A DNA stretch of 5,004 nt from JBLHLB01 sp047618505 (GTDB lineage: Bacteria; Planctomycetota; UBA1135; GCA-002686595), in the NCBI GenBank assembly GCA_047618505.1, contig JBLHLB010000321.1:1-5004 (forward strand), written 5' to 3'. Made by a program: the position numbers and the translations under genes. This document shows, piece after piece, positions 1 to 5,004 of the stretch (its first letter is position 1; the number at the start of each line of letters is the position of its first letter). The notes beneath the pieces are model-generated. The model saw only the letters and a program-made list of their open reading frames with translations, ran no database searches and was not told the DNA's origin.

Positions 1-30
1 CAGGAAGCGCGCGAAGAGGAAGCGACTCAT
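1..30 (-). CDS. N-terminus of a probable peptide ABC transporter permease (partial)
   Basis: Only the first ten codons lie in the window, reading MSRFLFARFL. The ATG overlaps the stop of the upstream binding-protein gene as ATGA, and a GGAGG sits eight bases before it, so translation is probably coupled to that gene. A short N-terminus of alternating basic and hydrophobic residues directly after oppA is how OppB/DppB-type inner-membrane permeases usually begin; in the family this subunit, with OppC, forms the channel that receives peptides from the binding protein. Gene position and the overlap support the call; the ten residues alone could not identify a family. The product could instead be another membrane subunit of the same transporter. 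The gene continues beyond base 1. Confidence 0.55.
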   Translation of the reverse strand, partial: MSRFLFARFL

Positions 31-2243
31 TGAGTGGTCCTCCAGGTTACGCCGGCCTTGCCAGATGGGGGATACAGACCTTCGGGGGGTCCGCCTGGGT
101 CGACGCGTTCGCGCTCCGGGCCAACGATTGTGGCCGCTCGGGCCGCGCGTTGGACCTCCAATTCTTCGTCATCCATCCAGTAGAAATGTTTGGGGAAGTG
201 TTCGTCCTGCAGGTTGGCTTCGAAGCCGCCAAGGCGTGGACGATAGATGTTCTGGGTGGTGTAGGTATAGATCGGGAGGATCGGAAGCTCCTCCATCAGG
301 ATGCGCTCGGCATCCGCCAGGAGCTTGAAGCGTGCCGTGGGATCGGACTCACGCTTGGCGGCCTCGATTAAGGCGTCGAAGGCTGGCAAGCCCCAGCCTG
401 TCTTGTTGTTCTCGCCGCCCGAGAGCATCAGGTCGAGGAACGTATTCGGGTCCGCGTAATCACCGATCCAGGCCGAGCGCGAAACGTCGTAGCCCAGGGT
501 CGATTGCGTGTCGAGATAGACCTTCCATTCTTGGTTCAGGAGCCCGACTTCAATGCCGAGGTGCTTGCGCCAAGAGTCCGCGATGACTTCGGCGATGTCG
601 CGATGCGCCTCGGATGTATTGTAGTGAATCTCCATCCTGGGGAACTCCGTGCCACCGACACCAAAGCCTGCTTCCAAGAGGAGCCCCTTGGCATTCGAGA
701 TGTCCGCCAGGAACGAAGTCTCGTAGTCCGACATGTCCGGTAGCACCGGAATATGATCCATTTCCACGTGCTCGTAGGGATCCATACCATGGGGCGTAAA
801 GCCCCAATTCGGCAATTGGCCGGCCTTCATGATCTTCTCGACGATTGCCCGCCGATCGATCGTAAGGGCCAAGGCGCGCCGCACACGCGCGTCGTCGAAG
901 GGCGGCTTGGTCGTGTTGACTCGGTAGAAATAGGTGCCGAGGTAGGGCTGGGGCGTGAAGTCCTCGCGCACAACTAGGCGCGGCACCAGGCTCGTTGCAA
1001 CGCGATCGATCCAGTCCACCTCGCCGGTCAAGTACATGTTCAGCATCGTCTGATAGCTTTCTACCGCCAGGATGTCGATGCTGTTCATGGCGACGTTCTC
1101 CGCGTCCCAATAGGTCGGGCACTTCAGCAACCGTATGCGGTCGTTTACACGTCGCTCGAGAATGCGGAAGGGACCGTTGGTGACGAGGTTGTCGGGCTTG
1201 AGCCATTCCACGCGCCAACTGTCGGGCCAGCGCTCCTTTGCGCCTTCAATGTTTTCGCGGTTGACCGGAAAGAGCGGGTAGAACCCCGTCAAATCAAGGA
1301 AGTAGGGGGTCGGTGTCGCTAGCTCTATGATCAGCGTGCGGTCGTCTGTTGCGCGGATGCCTACATTGTCGCGGAAGAGGCGTGGACGAGCGCTCTCATC
1401 ATCCTCCAAGATTCCATTCGCGATGGCCGCCTCTAGGTCGCTCTCCTCCGGCTGCGTCTCAAGCAACCAAGTTCCGGGGGCATCCGCCAAGGCGCCCAGG
1501 GTTTGGGGCAAGTCGGGGTTCGTTTTGGTCACGGTCAAGGGCACTGGGGCTCGGGCAATGGTGACTCCATCGGCCGCAAGCAGCGGTGCGCCCGCTTCCA
1601 GGATATCACCCTCCGTAACCAGCAGAATCACCCGCGCGTCGCGCAGGTCCGCCTTGGGTGCTTCCCAAAGGCTGACACCCAACTGCCAGGTCCCCGCAGG
1701 ATCAGGCAGTTCCGTCAGCCAGGTGAGGTCGTCCTTCGCCGTCGGAAAGAGACCCGGCGGCGTCACCGTGTAGGCCTTTGCCCCGCGCACATACCAGAGT
1801 TGGTAGGAGTAGTCGGCCGCGGTATTCGGATTAAGGAGCCGCTCCCAGGAGTAGACGAAATCCTGGGCATCGACCGTGCGCCCGGGCTCATCGAAGTGCT
1901 CGGGGTCGGTGCCGGGCTGCGTCCAAACCGCGTTGTCGCGGATGTGGAAGGTGTAGGTCAGGCCGTCCTCGGAGATCTCCCAGCTCTCCGCCATGCCCGG
2001 CATAGGAGCCAGGGTGCGCGGGTGCTTTACGATCAACCCCTCGAAGAGCGCGCGCACGACACGACCCTCTGGGACGCCGGTCACCGTGGCCGGATCGAGG
2101 GTCTGGACCTCCGCCCCGTTGTTGATGGTTAGGTCTGCTCGATCCAGCCGTGCACTTCCGGCTAGGGAGACCATTAGGGCCACGAGGCCAAGGACGAGAA
2201 CGAGGGCAAAGCCCTGACGTAGAGCGGATCGGGGCGCAGCCAT
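27..2243 (-). CDS. oppA: OppA-like peptide ABC transporter substrate-binding protein (SBP family 5) with a large insertion
   Basis: Periplasmic binding protein that would capture oligopeptides and hand them to an OppBC-type permease. I chose the ATG at 2243 (738 aa); an in-frame GTG at 2279 would add 12 residues (LRPPSRGSLCP-like) before the signal peptide. Neither start has a strong Shine-Dalgarno. In 738-aa numbering, a signal peptide with its hydrophobic core at about 12-28 ends near AGSA (28-31), with no lipobox Cys. The family-5 core starts at TINNGAEVQTLDPAT (39-53), continues through LTYTFHIRDNAVW (95-107), NGPFRI (356-361) and FDDARVRRALALTIDRRAI (449-467), and ends near YWMDDEE (688-694). 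Segment R589-SA-W592-IG-D595 aligns with E. coli OppA R413/W416/D419; the Asp binds the peptide alpha-amino group in that family. Unusual features are an extra segment at about 159-293 and a Pro/Gly-rich C-terminal tail of about 45 residues. The family call is firm; oligopeptide specificity is inferred. Confidence 0.95.
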   Translation of the reverse strand: MAAPRSALRQGFALVLVLGLVALMVSLAGSARLDRADLTINNGAEVQTLDPATVTGVPEGRVVRALFEGLIVKHPRTLAPMPGMAESWEISEDGLTYTFHIRDNAVWTQPGTDPEHFDEPGRTVDAQDFVYSWERLLNPNTAADYSYQLWYVRGAKAYTVTPPGLFPTAKDDLTWLTELPDPAGTWQLGVSLWEAPKADLRDARVILLVTEGDILEAGAPLLAADGVTIARAPVPLTVTKTNPDLPQTLGALADAPGTWLLETQPEESDLEAAIANGILEDDESARPRLFRDNVGIRATDDRTLIIELATPTPYFLDLTGFYPLFPVNRENIEGAKERWPDSWRVEWLKPDNLVTNGPFRILERRVNDRIRLLKCPTYWDAENVAMNSIDILAVESYQTMLNMYLTGEVDWIDRVATSLVPRLVVREDFTPQPYLGTYFYRVNTTKPPFDDARVRRALALTIDRRAIVEKIMKAGQLPNWGFTPHGMDPYEHVEMDHIPVLPDMSDYETSFLADISNAKGLLLEAGFGVGGTEFPRMEIHYNTSEAHRDIAEVIADSWRKHLGIEVGLLNQEWKVYLDTQSTLGYDVSRSAWIGDYADPNTFLDLMLSGGENNKTGWGLPAFDALIEAAKRESDPTARFKLLADAERILMEELPILPIYTYTTQNIYRPRLGGFEANLQDEHFPKHFYWMDDEELEVQRAARAATIVGPERERVDPGGPPEGLYPPSGKAGVTWRTTQ
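39..43 (-). promoter_or_regulatory. Shine-Dalgarno GGAGG for the downstream permease gene
   Basis: Read on the minus strand this is GGAGG, followed by eight bases and then the ATG at position 30. It lies inside the last codons of the binding-protein gene. It is the clearest ribosome binding site in the window and, with the ATGA overlap, fixes the start of the partial downstream gene. Confidence 0.6.
1365..1769 (-). other. Insertion segment within the OppA-like binding protein
   Basis: These bases encode about residues 159-293 (ATG-2243 numbering). In E. coli OppA the equivalent stretch, between the YLQYG helix region and the VKAIDDHTLEV strand, is only about 15 residues; here the flanks YQLWYVRGAKAY and VGIRATDDRTLIIEL are clearly homologous but 135 residues lie between them. 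The segment is rich in Pro, Leu, Asp and Ala, has likely beta strands (RVILLVTEGDI, PVPLTVTK), and contains two similar short motifs, PDPAGTWQL and ADAPGTWLL, about 73 residues apart. I do not recognise a domain. The reading frame runs through both junctions without interruption. Confidence 0.65.
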
Positions 2244-2254
2244 GGGGCAGAGGC

Positions 2255-2399
2255 TACCCCGGGAGGGGGGCCGGAGCACGGGTGAAGAGGGGGTGACGGG
2301 GGCTGTAGGGCCCCGGCGGCGGCTTAGTTCAAGTCGCGTAGGCCCCTAACGGGGTCTTGGTCAATTCCGTAATCCTCGCGTCAATACCTCGGGAGGGGG
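2255..2399. repeat. Direct repeat pair TACCYCGGGAGGGGG (2255-2269 and 2385-2399)
   Basis: Fifteen bases occur twice with one difference (TACCCCGGGAGGGGG and TACCTCGGGAGGGGG), 130 bases apart. The first copy lies 12-26 bases upstream of the minus-strand ATG, where it could sit in the 5' leader of that gene; the second is deeper in the intergenic region. The pair may be a duplicated protein-binding site or a remnant of local duplication. The G-run makes chance similarity more likely than for a mixed-base repeat of the same length. Confidence 0.5.
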
Positions 2400-2460
2400 C
2401 TCCAATAATTCCTCAGCCCGGAGTGACACCCAGTTCACTCCCGCGCGTCATATCCTCGGG
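2375..2460. repeat. Imperfect direct repeat CKCGCGTCAWWWCCTCGGG (2375-2393 and 2442-2460)
   Basis: Two 19-base sites match at 15 positions and differ mainly in a three-base A/T core (AATACC versus TATCC context) between GCGTCA and CCTCGGG. Their starts are 67 bases apart in the same orientation. An A/T-only core held between conserved flanks looks like a repeated operator or promoter element. The first copy overlaps the second copy of the TACCYCGGGAGGGGG repeat. Confidence 0.4.
2420..2441. repeat. Inverted repeat GGAGTGA-8-TCACTCC
   Basis: Perfect 7-base arms at 2420-2426 and 2435-2441 enclose eight bases (CACCCAGT). It could be an operator dyad or, in a transcript of either strand, a small hairpin. 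No T-run follows on either side, so it does not look like an intrinsic terminator. Confidence 0.45.
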
Positions 2461-2473
2461 GGTGCGCACTCCC
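2458..2473. repeat. Palindrome GGGGGTGCGCACTCCC
   Basis: A 16-base near-perfect palindrome centred on GTGCGCAC (2462-2469), with one non-matching pair (G2461/T2470). Having no spacer, it suits a dimeric DNA-binding protein better than an RNA hairpin. It overlaps the end of the second 19-base direct repeat. Confidence 0.4.
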
Positions 2474-2475
2474 TC

Positions 2476-2508
2476 GGGCAGTGATCGCGGCGGCATTGTC
2501 CACTGCCC
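2476..2508. repeat. Inverted repeat GGGCAGTG-17-CACTGCCC
   Basis: Perfect 8-base arms at 2476-2483 and 2501-2508 enclose 17 bases. It begins two bases after the preceding palindrome and ends 94 bases before the plus-strand start codon. It may form a stem in the leader of the plus-strand gene or serve as an operator; which depends on the unmapped transcription start. A weaker dyad GAAC-5-GTTC follows at 2514-2526. Confidence 0.45.
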
Positions 2509-2602
2509 CGCCAGAACGACTAGTTCAGTGGGCTTCCTTCCCGGATAGCCACGGCCACTCGCCTCCCACTTTCGTCGAAGCCTAACTCCCTCCCCCTCGT
2601 CC

Positions 2603-4735
2603 ATGCGTCTCCCCAGCAGCGTCTCCGCCCTGGCGCCACTCTCCCTGGCCACCCTCGTGCTCCTGACGGGAGGCCCCTTCGTAATCGCCGCCACAGCACT
2701 CCCCGTGTCCTCTAGTGGAGTGTCCTCTAGTGGAGTGTCATCTAGTGGAGTGTCATTCGGTGGCACGCCTGTCCCCGCGTCTCCCTCCCTGGGCGGGGGA
2801 GGAGGTGGCTTCCTGGGGGCTGAGGAGGGGGCCGAGGGGGCCGAGGCAACCCGGGTGGCACCCCAGGACACCCCCGCAGCTCCCACTCCTCAGGTGGCCC
2901 CCCAGGTGGCCCCCGTCATCCCCGATCTCTTCCACCCCGAGAACCAACCCGGACCTGACGGCCAACGCTCGCCCGCGCCTGCCCCGCGAAGAGGTGGATC
3001 TGTTGTCCTCCAGATGAACACTCGGCCGTCGAGTCTCAACCGCCTGGTCAACAACAGTCACGCCATTACCTTGGTCTCAGGCGTGACCCACGAAACACTC
3101 GTCGGCCGAGATCGTGACACATGGGAATACCGCTCGCTCCTTGCGAGCGAATGGACCGTCGAGGATCGAGTCCATCTGCAGGACTCCGCTGGCGTGAAGT
3201 CGACCTTGGTCGGCACCACCAGCCAAGTTGGCGACGAATTAGTCATCACCCCGCGCCCCATTGGCGGCGCCCCTCGGGGACAAGTCCGTGTCCCCAGGTC
3301 CCAGGTTCTCTCCGTCGATCAAGCTGTCGTCCACACCTTCCAATTGAGGGACGACATCGTCTGGCACGACGGGCACCCCTTCGACGTCAACGACGTCTAC
3401 TTCTCCTGGAGTCTGTACTCAAACCCCACAGTGGATTGCGAGCACGATCGGGATGAGGTCGCCGTTCTAGAGACCGCCGTGATCCTGGACGAACGCACCA
3501 TTCGTTTCGAAGGCTCTGAGCAGTACTTCGCCTTTTCCCAGAGCCTGGGGAGCATCTGCCTGGTGCCTTCCCATCGCTACAACCTCTCGGATCCCGACAA
3601 CGACGACTTCACGGAAGACTCAGACCCCCTGGGGGAGCGTCAGGGAAGGTACGTCAACGAGCACCCGCTTAACGCGCAACCCATCGGACTGGGTCCCTAT
3701 CGCATCACATCCGTTGGACCCGACCACGTCGAAGTGCAACGTTTTGATGAATACTTCGAGCCGGATCCCCTGAAGGGTCACGCGGGTTGGCTCGACACAA
3801 TCCGTTGGCGAGTTAGCACGGACCGTGGCTCTGCCTTGACCGCGCTCCTGGAGGGGGAGCTCGACTATTACGAGGGGCTTTCCTCTTCCGACTACTACGG
3901 GAGTTTGGTGAGCCAAGAGGCCTTCGTGAAACGCCTCTACGCCGCCTACGCCTATCGCCCGCAGTTTCAATATGTGCCCTGGAACATGCGTAAACCACAT
4001 CTGGCGGATGTGCGTGTGCGCCGTGCCTTGGCCCATGCCTGTGACTGGCAGGCGTTCTTGGATGGTCAGGCCCACGGGTTGGGAGTACGCGTGACCGGCA
4101 GCGCCTACCACGAATCGCCCTCCTACGATCAAACGATCGAGCCCTTGGCCTTCGACCCAGAATTGGCGGAGGAACTCCTCGATGAGGCGGGCTGGTACGA
4201 CCGAGACGGCGACGGCTTGCGTGATAAGGATGGCCAAACCCTGAGCATCGAGTTCCTTGCGAATGCGGGCGGTGGAGTCTCCAATCTCTATGCACGTGTG
4301 CTCCAAGAGGGACTCGCGCGCGTCGGCGTGGACCTTAATGTTGTCAAACTCGATGACGCGACGTTGCACCAGCGCCTGCAGTCCAAGGATTTTGAAGCCA
4401 CCTCACGGGCCTGGTACCTCGGCATCGAGAACGACCCCATTCAGCTTTGGGGGCGCTGGAAGGGAGATCCCGAAGCGGACCGTTCGCCGAACTATCCGGG
4501 CTGGGGCGATGCCGAATCCGACGCATTGATCGAGCGTATCCGGCGTTGTGTCGACGACCAGGAGCGCTGGGGTCTGATGCGCGAGCTGCAGCGGCGCATC
4601 CACGCGGAGCAGCCCTACCTCTTTCTCTTCGACTTTCCAGCCAAGTTCGCCGTCGCCCAGCGCATCCGTGGCTTCAAGTCCTATGGGCAGATGCCGGGCT
4701 ACTCCCCGTTGGATTGGTACATCGTTGAGGATTGA
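2603..4735 (+). CDS. Peptide/dipeptide-type ABC transporter substrate-binding protein (SBP family 5) with a repeat-rich N-terminal linker
   Basis: Secreted or periplasmic ligand-binding protein of the OppA/DppA family, 710 aa. The ATG at 2603 is the only early in-frame start; no Shine-Dalgarno precedes it. Hydrophobic residues about 10-30 form a signal peptide, cleaved probably near AATA (29-32), without a lipobox Cys. Residues about 35-130 are low-complexity Ser/Gly/Pro/Ala with VSSSG and QVAP repeats. The binding domain runs from GGSVVLQMNTRPSSLN (131-146) through LASEW (180-184), FQLRDDIVWHDGHPFDVNDV (246-265), GLGPYRI (362-368), VRVRRALAHACD (470-481), a DRDGDGLRD loop (533-541), RAWYLGIENDPIQLW (602-616) and PYLFLF (671-676). 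An extra stretch at about 188-243 separates LASEWTVE from FQLRDD. Cys 279, 319, 480 and 649 could form disulfides. It is far from the divergent OppA-like protein and lacks its amino-binding Asp at the aligned site, so its ligand is open. No permease follows directly. Confidence 0.93.
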   Translation: MRLPSSVSALAPLSLATLVLLTGGPFVIAATALPVSSSGVSSSGVSSSGVSFGGTPVPASPSLGGGGGGFLGAEEGAEGAEATRVAPQDTPAAPTPQVAPQVAPVIPDLFHPENQPGPDGQRSPAPAPRRGGSVVLQMNTRPSSLNRLVNNSHAITLVSGVTHETLVGRDRDTWEYRSLLASEWTVEDRVHLQDSAGVKSTLVGTTSQVGDELVITPRPIGGAPRGQVRVPRSQVLSVDQAVVHTFQLRDDIVWHDGHPFDVNDVYFSWSLYSNPTVDCEHDRDEVAVLETAVILDERTIRFEGSEQYFAFSQSLGSICLVPSHRYNLSDPDNDDFTEDSDPLGERQGRYVNEHPLNAQPIGLGPYRITSVGPDHVEVQRFDEYFEPDPLKGHAGWLDTIRWRVSTDRGSALTALLEGELDYYEGLSSSDYYGSLVSQEAFVKRLYAAYAYRPQFQYVPWNMRKPHLADVRVRRALAHACDWQAFLDGQAHGLGVRVTGSAYHESPSYDQTIEPLAFDPELAEELLDEAGWYDRDGDGLRDKDGQTLSIEFLANAGGGVSNLYARVLQEGLARVGVDLNVVKLDDATLHQRLQSKDFEATSRAWYLGIENDPIQLWGRWKGDPEADRSPNYPGWGDAESDALIERIRRCVDDQERWGLMRELQRRIHAEQPYLFLFDFPAKFAVAQRIRGFKSYGQMPGYSPLDWYIVED
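2705..2764 (+). repeat. 15-bp in-frame tandem repeat encoding VSSSG
   Basis: Unit GTGTCCTCTAGTGGA occurs at 2705-2719 and 2720-2734 identically, at 2735-2749 with one synonymous change (TCA for TCC), and degenerates at 2750-2764 (VSFGG). The repeat lies just after the signal peptide of the binding protein. Near-identity at the DNA level, rather than only at the protein level, points to recent slippage or unequal recombination. Copy number changes would stay in frame. Confidence 0.9.
2825..2842 (+). repeat. 9-bp tandem repeat encoding EGA
   Basis: GAGGGGGCC occurs twice in a row and is followed by GAGGC, giving EGAEGAEA at residues 75-82 of the binding-protein linker. It is in frame and DNA-identical. 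Confidence 0.7.
2891..2914 (+). repeat. 12-bp tandem repeat encoding QVAP
   Basis: CAGGTGGCCCCC is repeated exactly at 2891-2902 and 2903-2914, giving QVAPQVAP at residues 97-104, near the end of the linker and before the binding domain. Confidence 0.8.
4199..4225 (+). other. DxDxDGxxD calcium-loop-like motif in the second binding protein
   Basis: Residues 533-541 read DRDGDGLRD, matching the DxDxDGxxD pattern of calcium-binding loops in EF-hands and dockerins. It follows EEAGW-type helix sequence (LAEELLDEAGW, 521-531), a place where many family-5 binding proteins have a similar D-rich turn. Calcium binding is inferred from the pattern only; it may simply be a structural turn. Confidence 0.5.
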
Positions 4736-4785
4736 GTTTGCGCGCTCGCTCCGGGACCTGCGCAGCGCTAGTCTGGCTCTCGCAT

Positions 4786-4790
4786 GGAGA
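4786..4790 (+). promoter_or_regulatory. Shine-Dalgarno-like GGAGA before the third gene
   Basis: GGAGA lies five bases before the ATG at 4796. It is the reason for preferring that start over the ATG at 4784, which has no purine-rich sequence upstream and overlaps this site. Confidence 0.45.
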
Positions 4791-4795
4791 CAACT

Positions 4796-5004
4796 ATGAG
4801 TGCGATGCTTGGACTCGGAACAGCTGCGGCGGGACGCCTCATGGTGCGAGCTCCTTGGCTTGCCCTTTTTCTTGGGCTTGGATCGGCGCAGGTCTCTGGC
4901 TTGCCGCTGGCTCAAGGAGAGAAAAGAGAAGCGGGCGCCGTGGCGACCAGCGCCGACATCCCCGGCGGTCCTGGACAGGTGCGGGCGGATGTCTTTCATC
5001 CATC
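4796..5004 (+). CDS. Probable secreted protein, N-terminal part (runs off window)
   Basis: An open frame from ATG 4796 runs without a stop to the window edge (69 codons plus two bases, the last partial codon TC necessarily Ser). In-frame alternative starts are at 4784, 4805 and 4841. The product has basic residues R14 and R18, then a hydrophobic stretch APWLALFLGLGSA (about 19-31), which looks like a Sec signal peptide, then a Gly/Ala-rich segment ending DVFHPS. From ATG 4841 the signal peptide would have the more usual length. The gene starts 60 bases after the binding-protein stop, with no clear terminator between (the gap 4736-4795 has only a weak 5-base stem and no T-run), so it may be co-transcribed. 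I cannot identify the family. It could be another binding protein or an unrelated secreted protein. The opposite-strand frame here looks like non-coding shadow. Confidence 0.55.
   Translation, partial: MSAMLGLGTAAAGRLMVRAPWLALFLGLGSAQVSGLPLAQGEKREAGAVATSADIPGGPGQVRADVFHP

Larger units (their letters stand above)
2244..2602. promoter_or_regulatory. Divergent intergenic region between two binding-protein genes
   Basis: About 360 bases without a believable gene. Because both flanking genes point outward and nothing else lies between them, the region must hold the promoters for the minus-strand transporter operon and the plus-strand binding protein. I found no good sigma-70 promoter on either strand; the best plus-strand candidate is TTGTCC at 2496-2501 with ACTAGT 17 bases later, a weak match. 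The interval contains several dyads and direct repeats, listed separately. The 20 bases before the plus-strand ATG are pyrimidine-rich with no Shine-Dalgarno. A 63-codon TTG-start frame at 2357-2548 has no protein-like character. Confidence 0.6.

Noticed and set aside
550..1218. 222-codon minus-strand open frame
   Set aside because: Out-of-frame shadow on the same strand inside the OppA-like gene; composition is His/Arg/Pro-rich without domain character.
1503..2132. 209-codon plus-strand open frame
   Set aside because: Antisense shadow of the OppA-like gene; no recognisable motif.
2321..2354. tRNA T-loop-like GTTCAAGTC and CCCC-TAAC-GGGG stem
   Set aside because: The bases flanking the loop do not pair as a T-stem and no D or anticodon arm fits; the 4-base stem is too small to call.
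2496..2524. Sigma-70-like promoter TTGTCC-17-ACTAGT on the plus strand
   Set aside because: The -10 match is poor and the -35 only partial; similar matches occur by chance in a region this long.
2357..2548. 63-codon TTG-start frame in the intergenic region
   Set aside because: No ribosome binding site, rare start codon, Pro/Ser-rich product with no protein-like pattern, and it runs across the dyad cluster.
3620..4369. 249-codon minus-strand open frame
   Set aside because: It lies antisense to well-conserved family-5 coding sequence, has no recognisable domain, and long antisense frames are expected in GC-rich genes.
4736..4783. Possible terminator after the plus-strand binding protein
   Set aside because: Only a 5-base stem (GCGCT 4742-4746 with AGCGC 4764-4768), a long loop and no T-run; not convincing.
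4403..4999. 198-codon minus-strand open frame crossing the gap and the third gene
   Set aside because: Overlaps the conserved C-terminus of the binding protein and the signal-peptide region of the next gene; Arg/Ser-rich, no domain.

Overview
The window is part of a peptide-uptake locus of the oligopeptide/dipeptide (Opp/Dpp) ABC transporter class, in a GC-rich, Gram-negative-type genome. Both large proteins carry ordinary Sec-type signal peptides without a lipobox cysteine, which suits soluble periplasmic binding proteins better than Gram-positive lipoproteins. Their starts lack a convincing Shine-Dalgarno sequence, they are longer than E. coli OppA (543 aa), and the second matches a style of binding protein I associate with Planctomycetota (LGxxxDPxxLW segment, DRDGDGLRD loop, N-terminal low-complexity linker). 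The Planctomycetota assignment is a tentative inference from protein style, not something the DNA proves.

Layout. On the minus strand, positions 2243 to 27 encode an OppA-like solute-binding protein (about 738 aa) with an insertion of roughly 120 residues. Its stop codon overlaps, as ATGA, the start of the next minus-strand gene. Only ten codons of that gene lie in the window, and its start (MSRFLFARFL) resembles an OppB/DppB-type inner-membrane permease. Positions 2244-2602 are a non-coding divergent intergenic region with several inverted and direct repeats; it must hold the promoters of both outward-facing genes. On the plus strand, 2603-4735 encodes a second, only distantly similar, family-5 solute-binding protein (710 aa). 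It has a repeat-rich, probably disordered linker between signal peptide and binding domain. A 60-base gap without a clear terminator follows, then a third plus-strand gene, probably also secreted, starts at about 4796 and runs off the window.

How the parts could work together. The minus-strand binding protein would capture peptides in the periplasm and deliver them to the permease encoded just downstream, with ATPase subunits presumably further along. It keeps the Arg/Trp/Asp pocket motif of OppA, including the Asp that pairs with the peptide amino terminus in the E. coli family. The plus-strand paralogue lacks that Asp at the aligned position, so it may capture a different ligand and either share the same permease or use one encoded outside the window. 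I did not find evidence of a wholly new system. The most unusual features are the inserted domain in the first binding protein, the repeat-expanded linker in the second, and the dyad-rich region between them.
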